NCBI RefSeq assembly: GCF_016862915.1
Contig: NZ_BONW01000050.1
Span: 1 to 64,000, forward strand
DNA from: Plantactinospora endophytica
GTDB taxonomy: Bacteria; Actinomycetota; Actinomycetes; Mycobacteriales; Micromonosporaceae
Direction: 5' to 3'
DNA length: 64,000 bases
Under the pieces are notes generated by a model. It was not told the DNA's origin. It saw only the letters and a list, made by a program, of their open reading frames with translations, and ran no database searches. Below, one piece after another: positions 28,075 through 36,703 of this stretch. Position 1 is the stretch's first letter. Each line of letters opens with the position of its first letter. Both the position numbers and the translations under genes were made by a program.

Positions 28075-29430
28075 GTGGACCTAACTGAAGATCGTGCGGT
28101 GACCGCGTGCGACAGCGTAAACCCTGACCGGTGGCAGCGGATTCTGGCCGGGGTACTCGACTCGTTCGCAGGCCGGTTCGGGCGGGTGGAGCCTCGTCGC
28201 ACCGCGGCGGCGTTCGTGACGGGCCTGCTGTCCGATCTTGAGGTGAAGACGTGCTGGCAGTTGGCGGAGCAGGCTGGACACGCCCGGCCGGACGCGATGC
28301 AGCGGCTGCTGTTCCGGGCGGTGTGGGACGCCGACGCTGTTCGTAACGACCTGCGGCAGTTGATCGCCGAACGGTTCGGAGCTCCGGACGCGGTCTTGAT
28401 CCCGGACGAGACCGGCGATCTGAAGAAGGGCGTGCACACGGTTGGGGTGCAGCGGCAATACACCGGCACTGCGGGGCGGATCGAGAACAGCCAGGTCGGG
28501 GTGTTCCTCGCCTACGCGAGCGAGCACGGCCACACCTTGATCGACCGGCGGGTCTACCTGCCGGTGTCGTGGACCGACGACCGCGATCGGTGTCGGGCCG
28601 CCGCAGTGCCTGACGACGTGGGGTTCGCCACGCGGTCCGAACTGGCAGCCGACATGCTCACCGCAGCCCTGGACGCGGGGATGCCTGCGGGGTGGGTCGC
28701 CGCGGACGAGGCCTACGGCAACAGCAGTGTCTTCCGTGCCCACCTGCGCGAACACGGGCTCGGCTACGTCCTCGCGGTGTCCCGCAGCCACCTGATCCCA
28801 CTCGACGGCGGCAAGACCCGAGTCCGCGCCGACCAGGTCGCCGCCGACCTACCCGACTCGGCGTGGCAACGCCGCAGCGCCGGCGCCGGCTCCAAGGGTC
28901 CACGCGTCTACGACTGGGCCTGGCTTGATGACGTGTGCACCGACGCAGACCCCGACGACGGCGGCCGGCACAGCCTCCTGATCCGCCGCAACAGCACCAC
29001 CAGAGAGTTGGCCTTCTACCGCTGCTGGACGCCACACCCAACAACACTCGCCCAACTCGTCCGGGTCGCCGGCATCCGGTGGACCGTCGAAGAGAGCTTC
29101 CAAGCCGCCAAGAGCCAGGTCGGTCTGGACCAGCACCAAGTCCGCCGCTGGGACTCCTGGCACCGCTTCACCATCCTCGCACTGGCAGCCCTCGCCGTCC
29201 TGGCGATCTGCGCCGCCGACGCCGCGACCCACGAGAGCGACGCGCCCACCGACAGCGGCTTGATCAGGCTGACCGCCAACGAGATCCGCCGTCTAATCAA
29301 CACCTGCATCATCCGCCCGATCAGCGACCTCGCCCACCGCTTCCACTGGTCACAGTGGCGGCGACGTCACCAAGCCCGAGCCCGACAATCCCACTACACA
29401 CGCCGACTCAACCTCGAACTACAACAGTGA
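28075..29430 (+). CDS. IS701-family transposase
   Basis: About 451 residues, an apparently intact DDE transposase of the IS701 group (DDE_5 superfamily). Landmarks are PRRTAAAFVTGLLSDLE, the first catalytic segment VLIPDETGDLKKG, PAGWVAADEAYGNSSVFR with the second Asp, and GIRWTVEESFQAAKSQVGLD with the catalytic Glu. The C-terminus is arginine-rich (WRRRHQARARQSHY). The start may be GTG 28075 or GTG 28099. No stop or frameshift is seen, so the element could be active. The stop codon overlaps the right terminal repeat. Confidence 0.9.
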   Translation: MDLTEDRAVTACDSVNPDRWQRILAGVLDSFAGRFGRVEPRRTAAAFVTGLLSDLEVKTCWQLAEQAGHARPDAMQRLLFRAVWDADAVRNDLRQLIAERFGAPDAVLIPDETGDLKKGVHTVGVQRQYTGTAGRIENSQVGVFLAYASEHGHTLIDRRVYLPVSWTDDRDRCRAAAVPDDVGFATRSELAADMLTAALDAGMPAGWVAADEAYGNSSVFRAHLREHGLGYVLAVSRSHLIPLDGGKTRVRADQVAADLPDSAWQRRSAGAGSKGPRVYDWAWLDDVCTDADPDDGGRHSLLIRRNSTTRELAFYRCWTPHPTTLAQLVRVAGIRWTVEESFQAAKSQVGLDQHQVRRWDSWHRFTILALAALAVLAICAADAATHESDAPTDSGLIRLTANEIRRLINTCIIRPISDLAHRFHWSQWRRRHQARARQSHYTRRLNLELQQ

Positions 29431-29451
29431 TCACGAACGGCGGCTGCCGTA

Positions 29452-29817
29452 CTAGAAGGTTTCGGATTGGTCAGGATGAGTGGTGGGTGGATCCGGGTCT
29501 GGCAGGAGGCCTCCAGCTGCGGCGGCCAGGCGGTCGATCGTGTCGACCGGCATGAGGAAGGCGATGTGCCAGGTCTCGTCGTCGTGGCCGATCAGGGCTG
29601 TGACGGTGTCGCCGTCGTACGCCCAGTGCACCGGTATGCCGGCGGCGTCGCCGATCTGCAACGCGCGTCGCGCGGACCAGTCGGCTTCGCGGATGGACCG
29701 TAGGCGGGCAACCTCGCTGATGTGGGCACAGAAGTGGAACTCCCATGATGGCGCTTGCAGCATCACCATGACGACCGCTGGATCGTCCGCGCTGCGGTCG
29801 ATCATCACGTTGACCAT
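29452..29817 (-). CDS. unknown gene A, copy 2
   Basis: About 121 residues from ATG 29817 (MVNVMIDRSADDPAVVMVML), with no recognised domain. The core matches copy 1: SIREADWSARRALQIGDAAG, then TALIGHDDETWHIAFLMPVD. The ATG lacks a clear Shine-Dalgarno. Its stop (TAG) is formed by the CTAG at the IS701 boundary, giving an end ETF instead of the EIFRIEALVGLGS tail of copy 1. It is therefore probably truncated by about ten residues. Confidence 0.5.
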   Translation of the reverse strand: MVNVMIDRSADDPAVVMVMLQAPSWEFHFCAHISEVARLRSIREADWSARRALQIGDAAGIPVHWAYDGDTVTALIGHDDETWHIAFLMPVDTIDRLAAAAGGLLPDPDPPTTHPDQSETF

Positions 29818-30372
29818 CGGGGAAGGATGACAGACATGATCCGAGGGCATGTGCCGGGCGTTGTGTTGGTCCGGCGTGCCCCCTACGTGCCCGCACACGC
29901 GGGGGTTCCCTATGAATTTCGTCAAGGGTCGAATGTCACCACTGGTCGTCGAGTTCAGCGATGCGGCGCCGCAGTGCGCGGGCATCCTGCTTCGGCAGGG
30001 CGTGGATGATGATGTGCAGGATGTGGCGTAGTGCGATCGGGTCGGGGCAGCAGGCGAGGACGCCGCAGCCGTTTGTCGGGTCGAACAGGCGGTGATAGGG
30101 GTCGCGCAGGAAGCGAGTCCAAGCGTCGAGCACCTCACGTGCCGCGCCGGGCCATAGCCGGGTTCGTTCGAGTTGGGCTATCGCGGCACGGCCGCGTGGG
30201 CTGAGGCCGGGGATGCTGGGAACGGGCTGGTCAAGGCGGTGGTGTGCGGCGGCGCGTACTCGCGCCGGTGACCTACGCGCCATCGCCCTTTCTGCTGCTC
30301 GTCATGACGACCATCATCGCACGCAGTCGATCTCATGCCGTCCTGGGTGTCGGCGGCTGGTAGGGACCTTTG
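29456..30372. repeat. segmental duplication, copy 2
   Basis: Highly similar to 19338-20191 but with 64 extra bp at about 29745-29808. The left edge coincides with the right end of the IS701 element, and the right edge is the shared GGTAGGGACCTTTG. Flanking sequences outside the segment are unrelated. Confidence 0.85.
29936..30283 (-). CDS. unknown gene B, copy 2
   Basis: A 115-residue basic protein nearly identical to that at 19755-20102. Shared core: RLFDPTNGCGVLACCPDP then LRHILHIIIHALPKQDARA. Both copies of this gene stay open while gene A decayed in copy 1, hinting that gene B is the one under selection; that is inference from two sequences. It lies 118 bp upstream of gene A on the same strand. 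Confidence 0.5.
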   Translation of the reverse strand: MARRSPARVRAAAHHRLDQPVPSIPGLSPRGRAAIAQLERTRLWPGAAREVLDAWTRFLRDPYHRLFDPTNGCGVLACCPDPIALRHILHIIIHALPKQDARALRRRIAELDDQW

Positions 30373-30517
30373 TCGCGGAGCGTGAACAGGACATCAGGGC
30401 GGCATCGAAGGCTCGGGCGAGCATGGTCCGGCCACCTCATGCCCCGTTGCGCGCGGGAACGTTCCCAAGCAGGATCAGTGCCATGACGTACGGGAAGGGC
30501 GCGCGGCGCCTCGTGCA

Positions 30518-32296
30518 GTGAACGGCCCGGCGTCGGGGGCAGCGCCGACGGGCAGGCAGTGGTTGGATGACGGGCTCGCCTCGGGCGAAGTTCTGGATCC
30601 TGGGAACGACGTGCGGGAGCACATCTCCTTTTTCGTTCGGGGCGATCGGGACGGGTTGATGACCCGTCGCCTGTTGGCCTTCATGACCGACCCTCGCGCA
30701 TCGGTGCGGCGGACGACGTTCGAGTTGCTGGACCAGTTGTGCTCTGGGCACTCCGACTGGCGTCTGGTGGCGGACGCCGCCGAGTCGGCTCTGAGTGACG
30801 TGGACCCGTGGGTGCGCCGTGTCGCGGCGGTGTTGCTGGTGAGGACCGCTGGACCTGATCGGGCCGTGGCGGTGTTGACCGCTTCGACTGATCTGGTCGT
30901 CCGGACCGCCATCGTGGAGGCTATGCCCTGGCACAGGGTTATGCGGCCGGAAGTGACCCTGGAAGGCCTGCGGTCGGATCCAGTCCCGGCCGTCCGGCTG
31001 CTGGCCCACGCCGCGGTATTGAGCGAGGACGACTCGTGGCCGGCGCTGGACGCTGCGATCCGTGCCGCTCTTCAGGCCCGCGCCGGTGATCCGGATCCGC
31101 CAGGGTCCCGGCTGGCGAAGTCCGCAGGTGAGCACTGGGCAGGGGCGCTGGTCCGCGTCGACCGTGAGAAGGACTGCTGCGTCTGGGCACAACGGCTGAC
31201 AGATTCGGTCGAAGCTGCAGAGGTCAGGCGCGAAGGCGTACGGATGGCGGTCACGGCGATGCGTGCGTGGCGCGCCGCACCCGGACGGGTGACACCGACG
31301 CTGACGACCCTGCTGAAGGAAGAACCGTCCGAGGTACGGACGGCGGCGCTGCACGCCTTGGCGGCATCGTTGACCGCGTCCCGGCTGGCCGCCGACGACC
31401 TCGCGGCGGTACTCGACGATCCCGACCTCGGTGCGGTGGCCGCCATCGCGCTGGGCAGCATCGGCGACCACCGAGCGGTGCCGCACCTGGTCCGGCTGAT
31501 GCTCTCCGACAGCTCTGAGCCCCGCCTGGCCGGGGCCTTCAGGGCTGTTGCCCGGACAGGCGGGGATCCGGCTGCGCCGGTGGCTGCCGCTTGGCGGATT
31601 CTGGCCGCGTTGCCGGTTTCGTGCGCGCCGGAACTGCCGATGCGGGTGCTGGCCGCGTTCGGTCCCGGCGCGGCCGCCGCCGTACCGGAACTCGTCGCCA
31701 GGCTCGACGGGGCCGAGAACGACACCCCGGACTGGACGTTCTACGTCCTGGAACAGATCGGCCCCGCCGCCGCGGTCGCGGTCTCACGTCTGCGGGAGTA
31801 TCCGGTGCAAGGCGCGACGTCGGCACTGCTCCACATCACGCAGGACCGGACTGTCGCCGAGCGGTACCTCGCCGAATGCCAGGAAGAACCTCGCCGTGGT
31901 CGCTTCACGTCGAAGTTGCTGACCTGGCTCGCCGAGCACGGCGGCCTCAGCGTCCGTCAGCACAGGCAGGTACGAAGTCTGTTCAAAGTTCCTGGATTCG
32001 AGCAGGTGGAATCGGCCGGCGCGCTGTGGCTCCATGAAGGCCCGGCGGCAGCCGCGCAACTACTGGAAGTCCTGCCGAAGTACCTGTCCGACGACCTGCG
32101 CGGGCCGCAAGCGCTGCGGGTGCTCGCGATGATGGGACCGCACGCGCGGCCGATCCTCGACCGCCTGGACCGGTCCATCGCCGCACGGCGTCGAACACAG
32201 TTCGGCATCGGTGACGACGACGCCGAGATGCGCGCGGACGAGAGACTGCTCGCCGCGACGATCGCCACCTGCGGGCAGATCGCTGGGGGAGTCTGA
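30518..32296 (+). CDS. HEAT-repeat protein
   Basis: A 592-residue soluble protein composed of helical HEAT/PBS-lyase-like repeats, for example DPRASVRRTTFELLDQLCSG, DVDPWVRRVAAVLLVRTAG, PVPAVRLLAHAAVLSEDD, PSEVRTAALHALAASLTA and DPDLGAVAAIALGSIGDHRA. No catalytic domain or signal peptide is seen. HEAT solenoids act as scaffolds for protein-protein contacts. The GTG start overlaps the stop of a short upstream frame (GTGA), so translational coupling is possible. It is a single gene. Confidence 0.8.
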   Translation: MNGPASGAAPTGRQWLDDGLASGEVLDPGNDVREHISFFVRGDRDGLMTRRLLAFMTDPRASVRRTTFELLDQLCSGHSDWRLVADAAESALSDVDPWVRRVAAVLLVRTAGPDRAVAVLTASTDLVVRTAIVEAMPWHRVMRPEVTLEGLRSDPVPAVRLLAHAAVLSEDDSWPALDAAIRAALQARAGDPDPPGSRLAKSAGEHWAGALVRVDREKDCCVWAQRLTDSVEAAEVRREGVRMAVTAMRAWRAAPGRVTPTLTTLLKEEPSEVRTAALHALAASLTASRLAADDLAAVLDDPDLGAVAAIALGSIGDHRAVPHLVRLMLSDSSEPRLAGAFRAVARTGGDPAAPVAAAWRILAALPVSCAPELPMRVLAAFGPGAAAAVPELVARLDGAENDTPDWTFYVLEQIGPAAAVAVSRLREYPVQGATSALLHITQDRTVAERYLAECQEEPRRGRFTSKLLTWLAEHGGLSVRQHRQVRSLFKVPGFEQVESAGALWLHEGPAAAAQLLEVLPKYLSDDLRGPQALRVLAMMGPHARPILDRLDRSIAARRRTQFGIGDDDAEMRADERLLAATIATCGQIAGGV

Positions 32297-32378
32297 GCGT
32301 GCTGCCCCGACCACACACCTGACACGCAGACACCGCCGGTCTGTTCGTGCACGCCCACGAGTAACCTCGCCGCTGCCG

Positions 32379-32675
32379 CTACCACAGGTCAGTGATCTCC
32401 TCACCGGTTCGCCGGTCGACGACGGTGACTCTCACGTCGCCGGCCATTGGCCGCCAGAACACCAGTCCGTCCTTGTGCATTGCCAGATCGATTTCCTGCC
32501 GCTGCGCCGTGTCGAAGGTGATCGTCAGATGATCGCCCGGCGCGATGAACCGATCGCCGCCTTCGGGCTCGAAGAAGGTGGTAAAGCCCGGTGCGTCGTC
32601 CGCGCACTGAAGCTGGATCACCGCGACATGCCGGTGCTCCGGCCTCTCCTCAGAAGTACCATGCGTCTCACCCAC
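32379..32675 (-). CDS. hypothetical beta-rich protein
   Basis: About 98 residues from GTG 32675, though the frame is open to 32756 and the start is uncertain. The sequence alternates strands and turns: HVAVIQLQCADDAPGFTTFF, GDRFIAPGDHLTITFDTAQR, DGLVFWRPMAGDVRVTVVD. No family is recognised. It is convergent with the HEAT-repeat gene, 82 bp apart. Confidence 0.45.
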   Translation of the reverse strand: MGETHGTSEERPEHRHVAVIQLQCADDAPGFTTFFEPEGGDRFIAPGDHLTITFDTAQRQEIDLAMHKDGLVFWRPMAGDVRVTVVDRRTGEEITDLW

Positions 32676-33029
32676 GAGATCATGCTGCCAGACCCCGACA
32701 GCACGACCACGATCGTTTCTTGGTGAGAGCGAGGCCAACCAAGACCGCTCGAACACCGTGGCCAGCGAGCTACCGCCGCCTCCGACTTAGGCCGCTGGAG
32801 GCGAAATGAGGCCAGGTTTTCGCGATCAGACCAGGCGTCATCGACAATGATCCTAGGATGGTTAGAGCGTGTGCGAGGCCCGACCCCCTCACGGCGCTCA
32901 CCCTGTGGATTAGGGACGCCCCTCAGCTCTCGCATCACCTCCCTCGACCGGCGCAGACGCGGACTGTCCAAGCGTTGAGGTACGACAAGCCGACGCGCAT
33001 CCGTGTGGAGTCGGTATTGCAAAGCGGTG

Positions 33030-33410
33030 GCGGCCTTGCCCGGTCGGGTCCAGGCTCATCATCGCGAGGTGGACGCACTTGAGCGCGGCCGCCTCGTTCG
33101 GAAAGTGGCCACGGGCTCGGACCGCGCGGCGGAGCCGGGCGTTGACCGACTCGATCGCGTTCGTGCTGCAGACGACGGTGCGGATCTCGGCGTCGAAGGT
33201 CAGGAACGGCACGAACTCGGGCCAGGCCTTGTCCCACAACCTGACGATCGCCGGATACCGGCCGCCCCAGGCGTCGGCGAACTCGGCGAAGCGTTCCTTC
33301 GCCGACGCCTCCGTCGGTGCGGTGTAGACCGGCCGCAGGGCCCTGGCGATGCCGTCCCAGTGCTGCCGGCCGGCGAGTGATGGTGTTTCCGTCAGCAGAT
33401 GCTCGGTGGT
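33030..33410 (-). pseudogene. IS256-family transposase C-terminal fragment
   Basis: Encodes the C-terminal third of an IS256/Mutator transposase: GIARALRPVYTAPTEASAKE, then FLTFDAEIRTVVCSTNAIES, the conserved block holding the asparagine before the final glutamate region, and ARGHFPNEAAALKCVHLA. The N-terminal DDE half is absent and the end decays after DPTGQG. It abuts the 3' end of the next gene. The 115 bp before 32870 are non-coding. Confidence 0.8.
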
Positions 33411-34741
33411 CAAAGGAGCTTGATCGCGGCTCCTGCCAGGATCAGTCCAATGGCGACCGCGAGTGCGATGCCAACGACCACAGGTCGGCGTCGCTGCCGG
33501 GCGGCTTGGCCATAGTCCGCAAGGGGAGTTGGTGGCCGGCTGTCCGTGGGGTTGGCGGGTCCAGATCCCATGTCGGACTGTGTCGGACGGGTGTCGGGTT
33601 TCGTGGAACGGTTGTCGGGAGGATTCCCGACAATGGATGTGCCGGTCGGTGGGTGCGGCGCTGTACTGGCGTCGGTGGTGGCGTTGAGCGCGTCGGCGAT
33701 CTGCCAGAACGGGTCTTCGACGGTCCGCCTGCGGGCGTGCGCGGCGAGTTCCCGGATCGTGTGGGGGTCGGCTTTGAGAACCTCCGCGAGTTCGTGCAGT
33801 TCGGGGCCGGTGGGTACCCGTTGGGCAGCCAACGTTTCGTAGATGGTTTCAGCGTGCAAGCCTGCTCGCACCGACAGTTCGGCCGGGGTGATGCCGGCGA
33901 ACTCAGCGTAGACACACAGGTAGCGGGCTAGTGCTCGGCATGCTGGCGGTGCATTCGGATCGATGGTCTGCACCAGGTGGCCCAACCGGACCCGCTGCCG
34001 CGCGTCCGGCAGTGCGGGCAGGTCGACGAGGGGCGTGGTTCGTAGACCGGGGGCCTGGAGCAGTTCCAACTGGACGGCCTGCCGGGCGTACGCCTCGCGG
34101 AGAGTCGCGACCTCTGCGGCGCTGACCTGCAGTCCGAGACGAGCTTGTCGCTCTCGGTGATAATCGGCTTCGTGGCGATCCGCACGCCGTTCGGCCTCCC
34201 GTCGGATGCTTTTCTCCTTTTTCAGGGTCTCCAGCAGGTGAGCCGTGTCGGCGGCGAGGCGTTCCTTGAGCTGGGCAATCTTCGCCTGTAGCTGCGGAAT
34301 GTTCGGCCCACTTTCCGGGACGTTCTCCAGGGGTTGACTGTCCGGCGGCATGCTGACCGGGCCCTTGTACCGGGGCGGGTGCTCGCGCCGGGCACGGATG
34401 TACCAGCCGGCGGCAGTGGCGCGGATGCTGGCGGTGTCGCAGATGTCAGGCAGGCAGGCGATGACGACGTCGGTTGTCGACCAGTTGGGCCCGTGCTTGT
34501 ACCTGCCGTTGAGCTGCTCGGACAGTGCCTGACGGTTCAAGCCTGCCGGCAGGATTCCTCTGCGGCCCGCGATCCGCAGGACCTCTGCCTGCCCGCCGAG
34601 TCCCAGGTAGTAGTCGATGAGGTGCCGTATGTACAGGGTGTACTCCGCCGCGTCAGAGTCCGCGCACCGGGAACGGACTGTCGCCTCGTCGACCGTGTGC
34701 GCGCGGGTGCGGCGTCGTTTCGGGTCAGGACCCGTGGTCAT
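33410..34741 (-). CDS. tail-anchored HTH/coiled-coil protein
   Basis: A 443-residue protein of unknown role. The N-terminal 120 residues are helical (AEYTLYIRHLIDYYLGLGGQ, LNRQALSEQLNGRYKHG) and look like a small HTH-type domain. Residues about 147-230 form a charged coiled coil (LKKEKSIRREAERRADRHEA). Residues about 275-345 look like an XRE-type HTH (FAGITPAELSVRAGLHAETI). A Pro/Thr-rich linker leads to one C-terminal helix (VVVGIALAVAIGLILAGAAI), so the protein faces the cytosol on a membrane anchor. GAGGA precedes the ATG at 34741. Two TTGTCGGG palindromes, one upstream and one internal, may be its own sites. Confidence 0.75.
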   Translation of the reverse strand: MTTGPDPKRRRTRAHTVDEATVRSRCADSDAAEYTLYIRHLIDYYLGLGGQAEVLRIAGRRGILPAGLNRQALSEQLNGRYKHGPNWSTTDVVIACLPDICDTASIRATAAGWYIRARREHPPRYKGPVSMPPDSQPLENVPESGPNIPQLQAKIAQLKERLAADTAHLLETLKKEKSIRREAERRADRHEADYHRERQARLGLQVSAAEVATLREAYARQAVQLELLQAPGLRTTPLVDLPALPDARQRVRLGHLVQTIDPNAPPACRALARYLCVYAEFAGITPAELSVRAGLHAETIYETLAAQRVPTGPELHELAEVLKADPHTIRELAAHARRRTVEDPFWQIADALNATTDASTAPHPPTGTSIVGNPPDNRSTKPDTRPTQSDMGSGPANPTDSRPPTPLADYGQAARQRRRPVVVGIALAVAIGLILAGAAIKLL

Positions 34742-34766
34742 GCTCGTCGTCCTCGCACGAAAGGGG

Positions 34767-34790
34767 CCCGACAACCGCAATGTTGTCGGG
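34767..34790. promoter_or_regulatory. perfect 9-bp inverted repeat before the tail-anchored HTH gene
   Basis: CCCGACAAC and GTTGTCGGG flank the loop CGCAAT, 26-49 bp upstream of the minus-strand start at 34741. The same TTGTCGGGA / TCCCGACAA arms recur inside that gene at 33612-33633. It could be an operator or a 5' leader stem. Confidence 0.5.
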
Positions 34791-34967
34791 AATGCGCGGT
34801 GCGACTCTTCCCCGACGCGCGTGCCGTCGGCGAGAGTTCCTTCGGCCGGCCCGCCCCCCTGACGGACGGGTCGGCCAGGGTCCTTCGTGTCGCCAGCGCT
34901 CTCCAGCCACGGCGCCGCGAAGGACCCACCCTCTCAAGATCACGCAATGTGAAAGGATGATGACAGG

Positions 34968-35153
34968 ATGCCTGATCGAGGCAAGTCTTGGCGAGTCCCG
35001 CTGGTCGCGGTCGGCGTGGCGGTAGCCATCGGTGTGCCCGCCGCATGGCGTTGGTGTCGGCCAGAACGGACAACTACGCCAAATGCTCCGTCCGGCTCAA
35101 TGGTAGGAACACGTCGGCCCGGAGGCCGAGCCCGTCATCGTAAAAGCCGCTGA
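34968..35153 (+). CDS. possible small single-helix membrane protein, degenerate
   Basis: A 61-residue frame starting MPDRGKSWRVPLVAVGVAVA with one hydrophobic segment, then a basic tail. Other frames just downstream (VGPEAEPVIVKAAEVAGSCA and a frame through 35390) also look coding-like, so a longer exported protein may have been broken by frameshifts. It points away from the HTH gene. Confidence 0.25.
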   Translation: MPDRGKSWRVPLVAVGVAVAIGVPAAWRWCRPERTTTPNAPSGSMVGTRRPGGRARHRKSR

Positions 35154-35438
35154 GGTAGCCGGGAGTTGCGCGACAGCGATCGACAGCGAAGCACCTACTT
35201 GATGCGCGGATCAACCACACCGTTCGAGCCCGAGCTAGTCCTGTTGTCCAGGTCGAGCGCTCGGATCGACCGGGTCCCGGACACCACCGAGATCGTCATC
35301 ACCGTATGTCCCGAACCCCATCGCCGACGGGGCGCTGCCCGTGACCGCGGAGGCGGCCAGGGACCCGACTTCCAACTTCTTACCCAGTAGGCCATCCACT
35401 GCCGGCATCCATCACAAGATGTCAAGACGCCGTCAATG

Positions 35439-35475
35439 TGATGCGAGGCCCGAACCAGGTCCGGGCCTCGCATCA
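35439..35475 (+). terminator. strong hairpin, terminator-like
   Basis: TGATGCGAGGCCCG and CGGGCCTCGCATCA are perfect 14-bp arms around a 9-base loop, followed by TTGGGTTACG. It lies in a stretch of about 530 bp without an intact gene (35154-35689), so it probably ended the now-decayed gene upstream. Confidence 0.6.
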
Positions 35476-35689
35476 TTGGGTTACGTTATCGGCCGTCCTA
35501 CTACCAGAAGTCGATCAAGAGCGCCGGGCTGCCTCGGTTCTACGAGGCGCCCCCGGCTAGAGATGACCTGTACGGCTCGACCGTGGCATTCCCTTCGTTG
35601 AGCTGGGCGGATGTGCAAGCTGAACTCGTATTTGAGCTGCCATGGCGGTTGCAGGTTGGCGGTTCTGACCGCACCTTTGTTCGCTGACG

Positions 35690-36028
35690 GAGGCCCTTGC
35701 CTGGTACGACGAGATTAACGACGACTACCACGGATGCGGGGCGCTCGAGCGGCTCGGACTAATCGACCTCGACCTCGACCTCGGCCGACTGGACCAGGCG
35801 GCGGCCATGCTGGGCCGCGCCGTCGACCGGGCGCGCCGGGCCCGGTACCCGATGGGCGAGGCGGAGGCCCTGATCGGCCTGGCCCGCGCCTGGCGGCCGC
35901 TCGGCGCCGTGGACAAGGCGCTCGGCTGCGCCCAGGAGGCGATCGCGATAGCGGACGCGCTCGGCCTGACTCGGGTACGGGCCCAGGCGGACGCCGAGCA
36001 CGCCGCCGCTTACCGACGACGCGCATGA
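35690..36028 (+). pseudogene. TPR-domain C-terminal fragment
   Basis: Reads as tetratricopeptide-like helices: LAWYDEINDDYHGCGALERL, LDLGRLDQAAAMLGRAVD, PMGEAEALIGLARAWRPLG and KALGCAQEAIAIADALGL, ending YRRRA. This is the tail pattern of AfsR/SARP- or NB-ARC-type regulators. No upstream part is present. Confidence 0.55.
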
Positions 36029-36198
36029 CATCGAGCATGCGTTCGCCCGGCCCGGGGGAGTATGTAGATCACACTTCGGGTGGGCCCACGCGCACTTCCG
36101 CGACAGCCTGCCACAGCCCTGTCTAGTCCTCGACGCCGAGCCACAGGAGGTTTCGCTCCAACGGATCCATTACTGTCCCTAGAGTCTCGGGTTGCCCG

Positions 36199-36310
36199 GA
36201 AGTGCGCTGCCGCCTGACCGGCGGCAACCGCCACGACGTCACCCAGCTGATACCCCGGGTCGACGCGATCCCACCCATACCCGGTAAGCCCAGCCGGCCC
36301 CGACACGGGT
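36199..36310 (+). pseudogene. IS5-family transposase fragment
   Basis: About 37 residues match the middle of an IS5-type transposase: CRLTGGNRHDVTQLIPRVDA then IPPIPGKPSRPRHG. It is truncated at both sides and fused to SARP debris. Confidence 0.6.
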
Positions 36311-36311
36311 C

Positions 36312-36590
36312 GACAGGAAAGAGATACCCACCGGAGCTGCGCAGAGTATCAACGCCGGCCGGTGCGAGCGCCTGGCGCAGCCGGGAAACGCAGCCGTAGA
36401 GCGTGCTGCGGCGCTGGTGCGGCGTTTCGTCACCTCATACCCGGTGGACAAGCTGATCCACCAGTAGCAGGCTGCCCGCCTCCGCCAGCAGGGCCGCCAA
36501 GACGAGGTGCTGGCGGGCGTGCCCAAGTTTCAGCGGCAAGCCGTCGATCCGCGCCTCAACGGCGCCGAGCAGCCGGGATTCCGTACTCAT
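36312..36590 (-). pseudogene. SARP-family regulator N-terminal fragment
   Basis: Starts at ATG 36590 (MSTESRLLGAVEARIDG) and follows the OmpR-like DNA-binding domain of SARP regulators: LVLAALLAEAGSLLLVDQLV, then RSTLYGCVSRLRQALAPAG and a GGYLF turn. A TGA replaces the expected Trp in HRV*GDETP, and the gene is cut at the IS5 fragment. It is non-functional. Confidence 0.65.
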
Positions 36591-36703
36591 CACGATTTTT
36601 CATTGACTGTGCACGATGTCGAGACGCGCGAAGATTGGTCTCGACATCGGCCACGGGGTACGGCAACTGGGGGATTCTGAGGCGGCTGACACCCTCGACT
36701 GCG

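Larger units (their letters stand above)
27542..29455. mobile_element. IS701-family element carrying a DUF4259 passenger gene
   Basis: Inverted repeats at 27542-27568 and 29429-29455 match at 26 of 27 positions. The outer four bases on each side are CTAG and may be the 4-bp target duplication, leaving 23-bp ends starting TACGGCAGCCGCCG. Inside are the transposase (plus strand, stop codon within the right repeat) and a divergent DUF4259 gene filling the left 480 bp. At 1.9 kb it is longer than typical IS701 elements (about 1.4-1.5 kb). It lies at the left edge of duplication copy 2. Confidence 0.82.

Noticed and set aside
35439-35475. Hairpin as part of a small RNA gene
   Set aside because: Perfect arms with a short loop fit a terminator better; no promoter-like sequence is seen close upstream.
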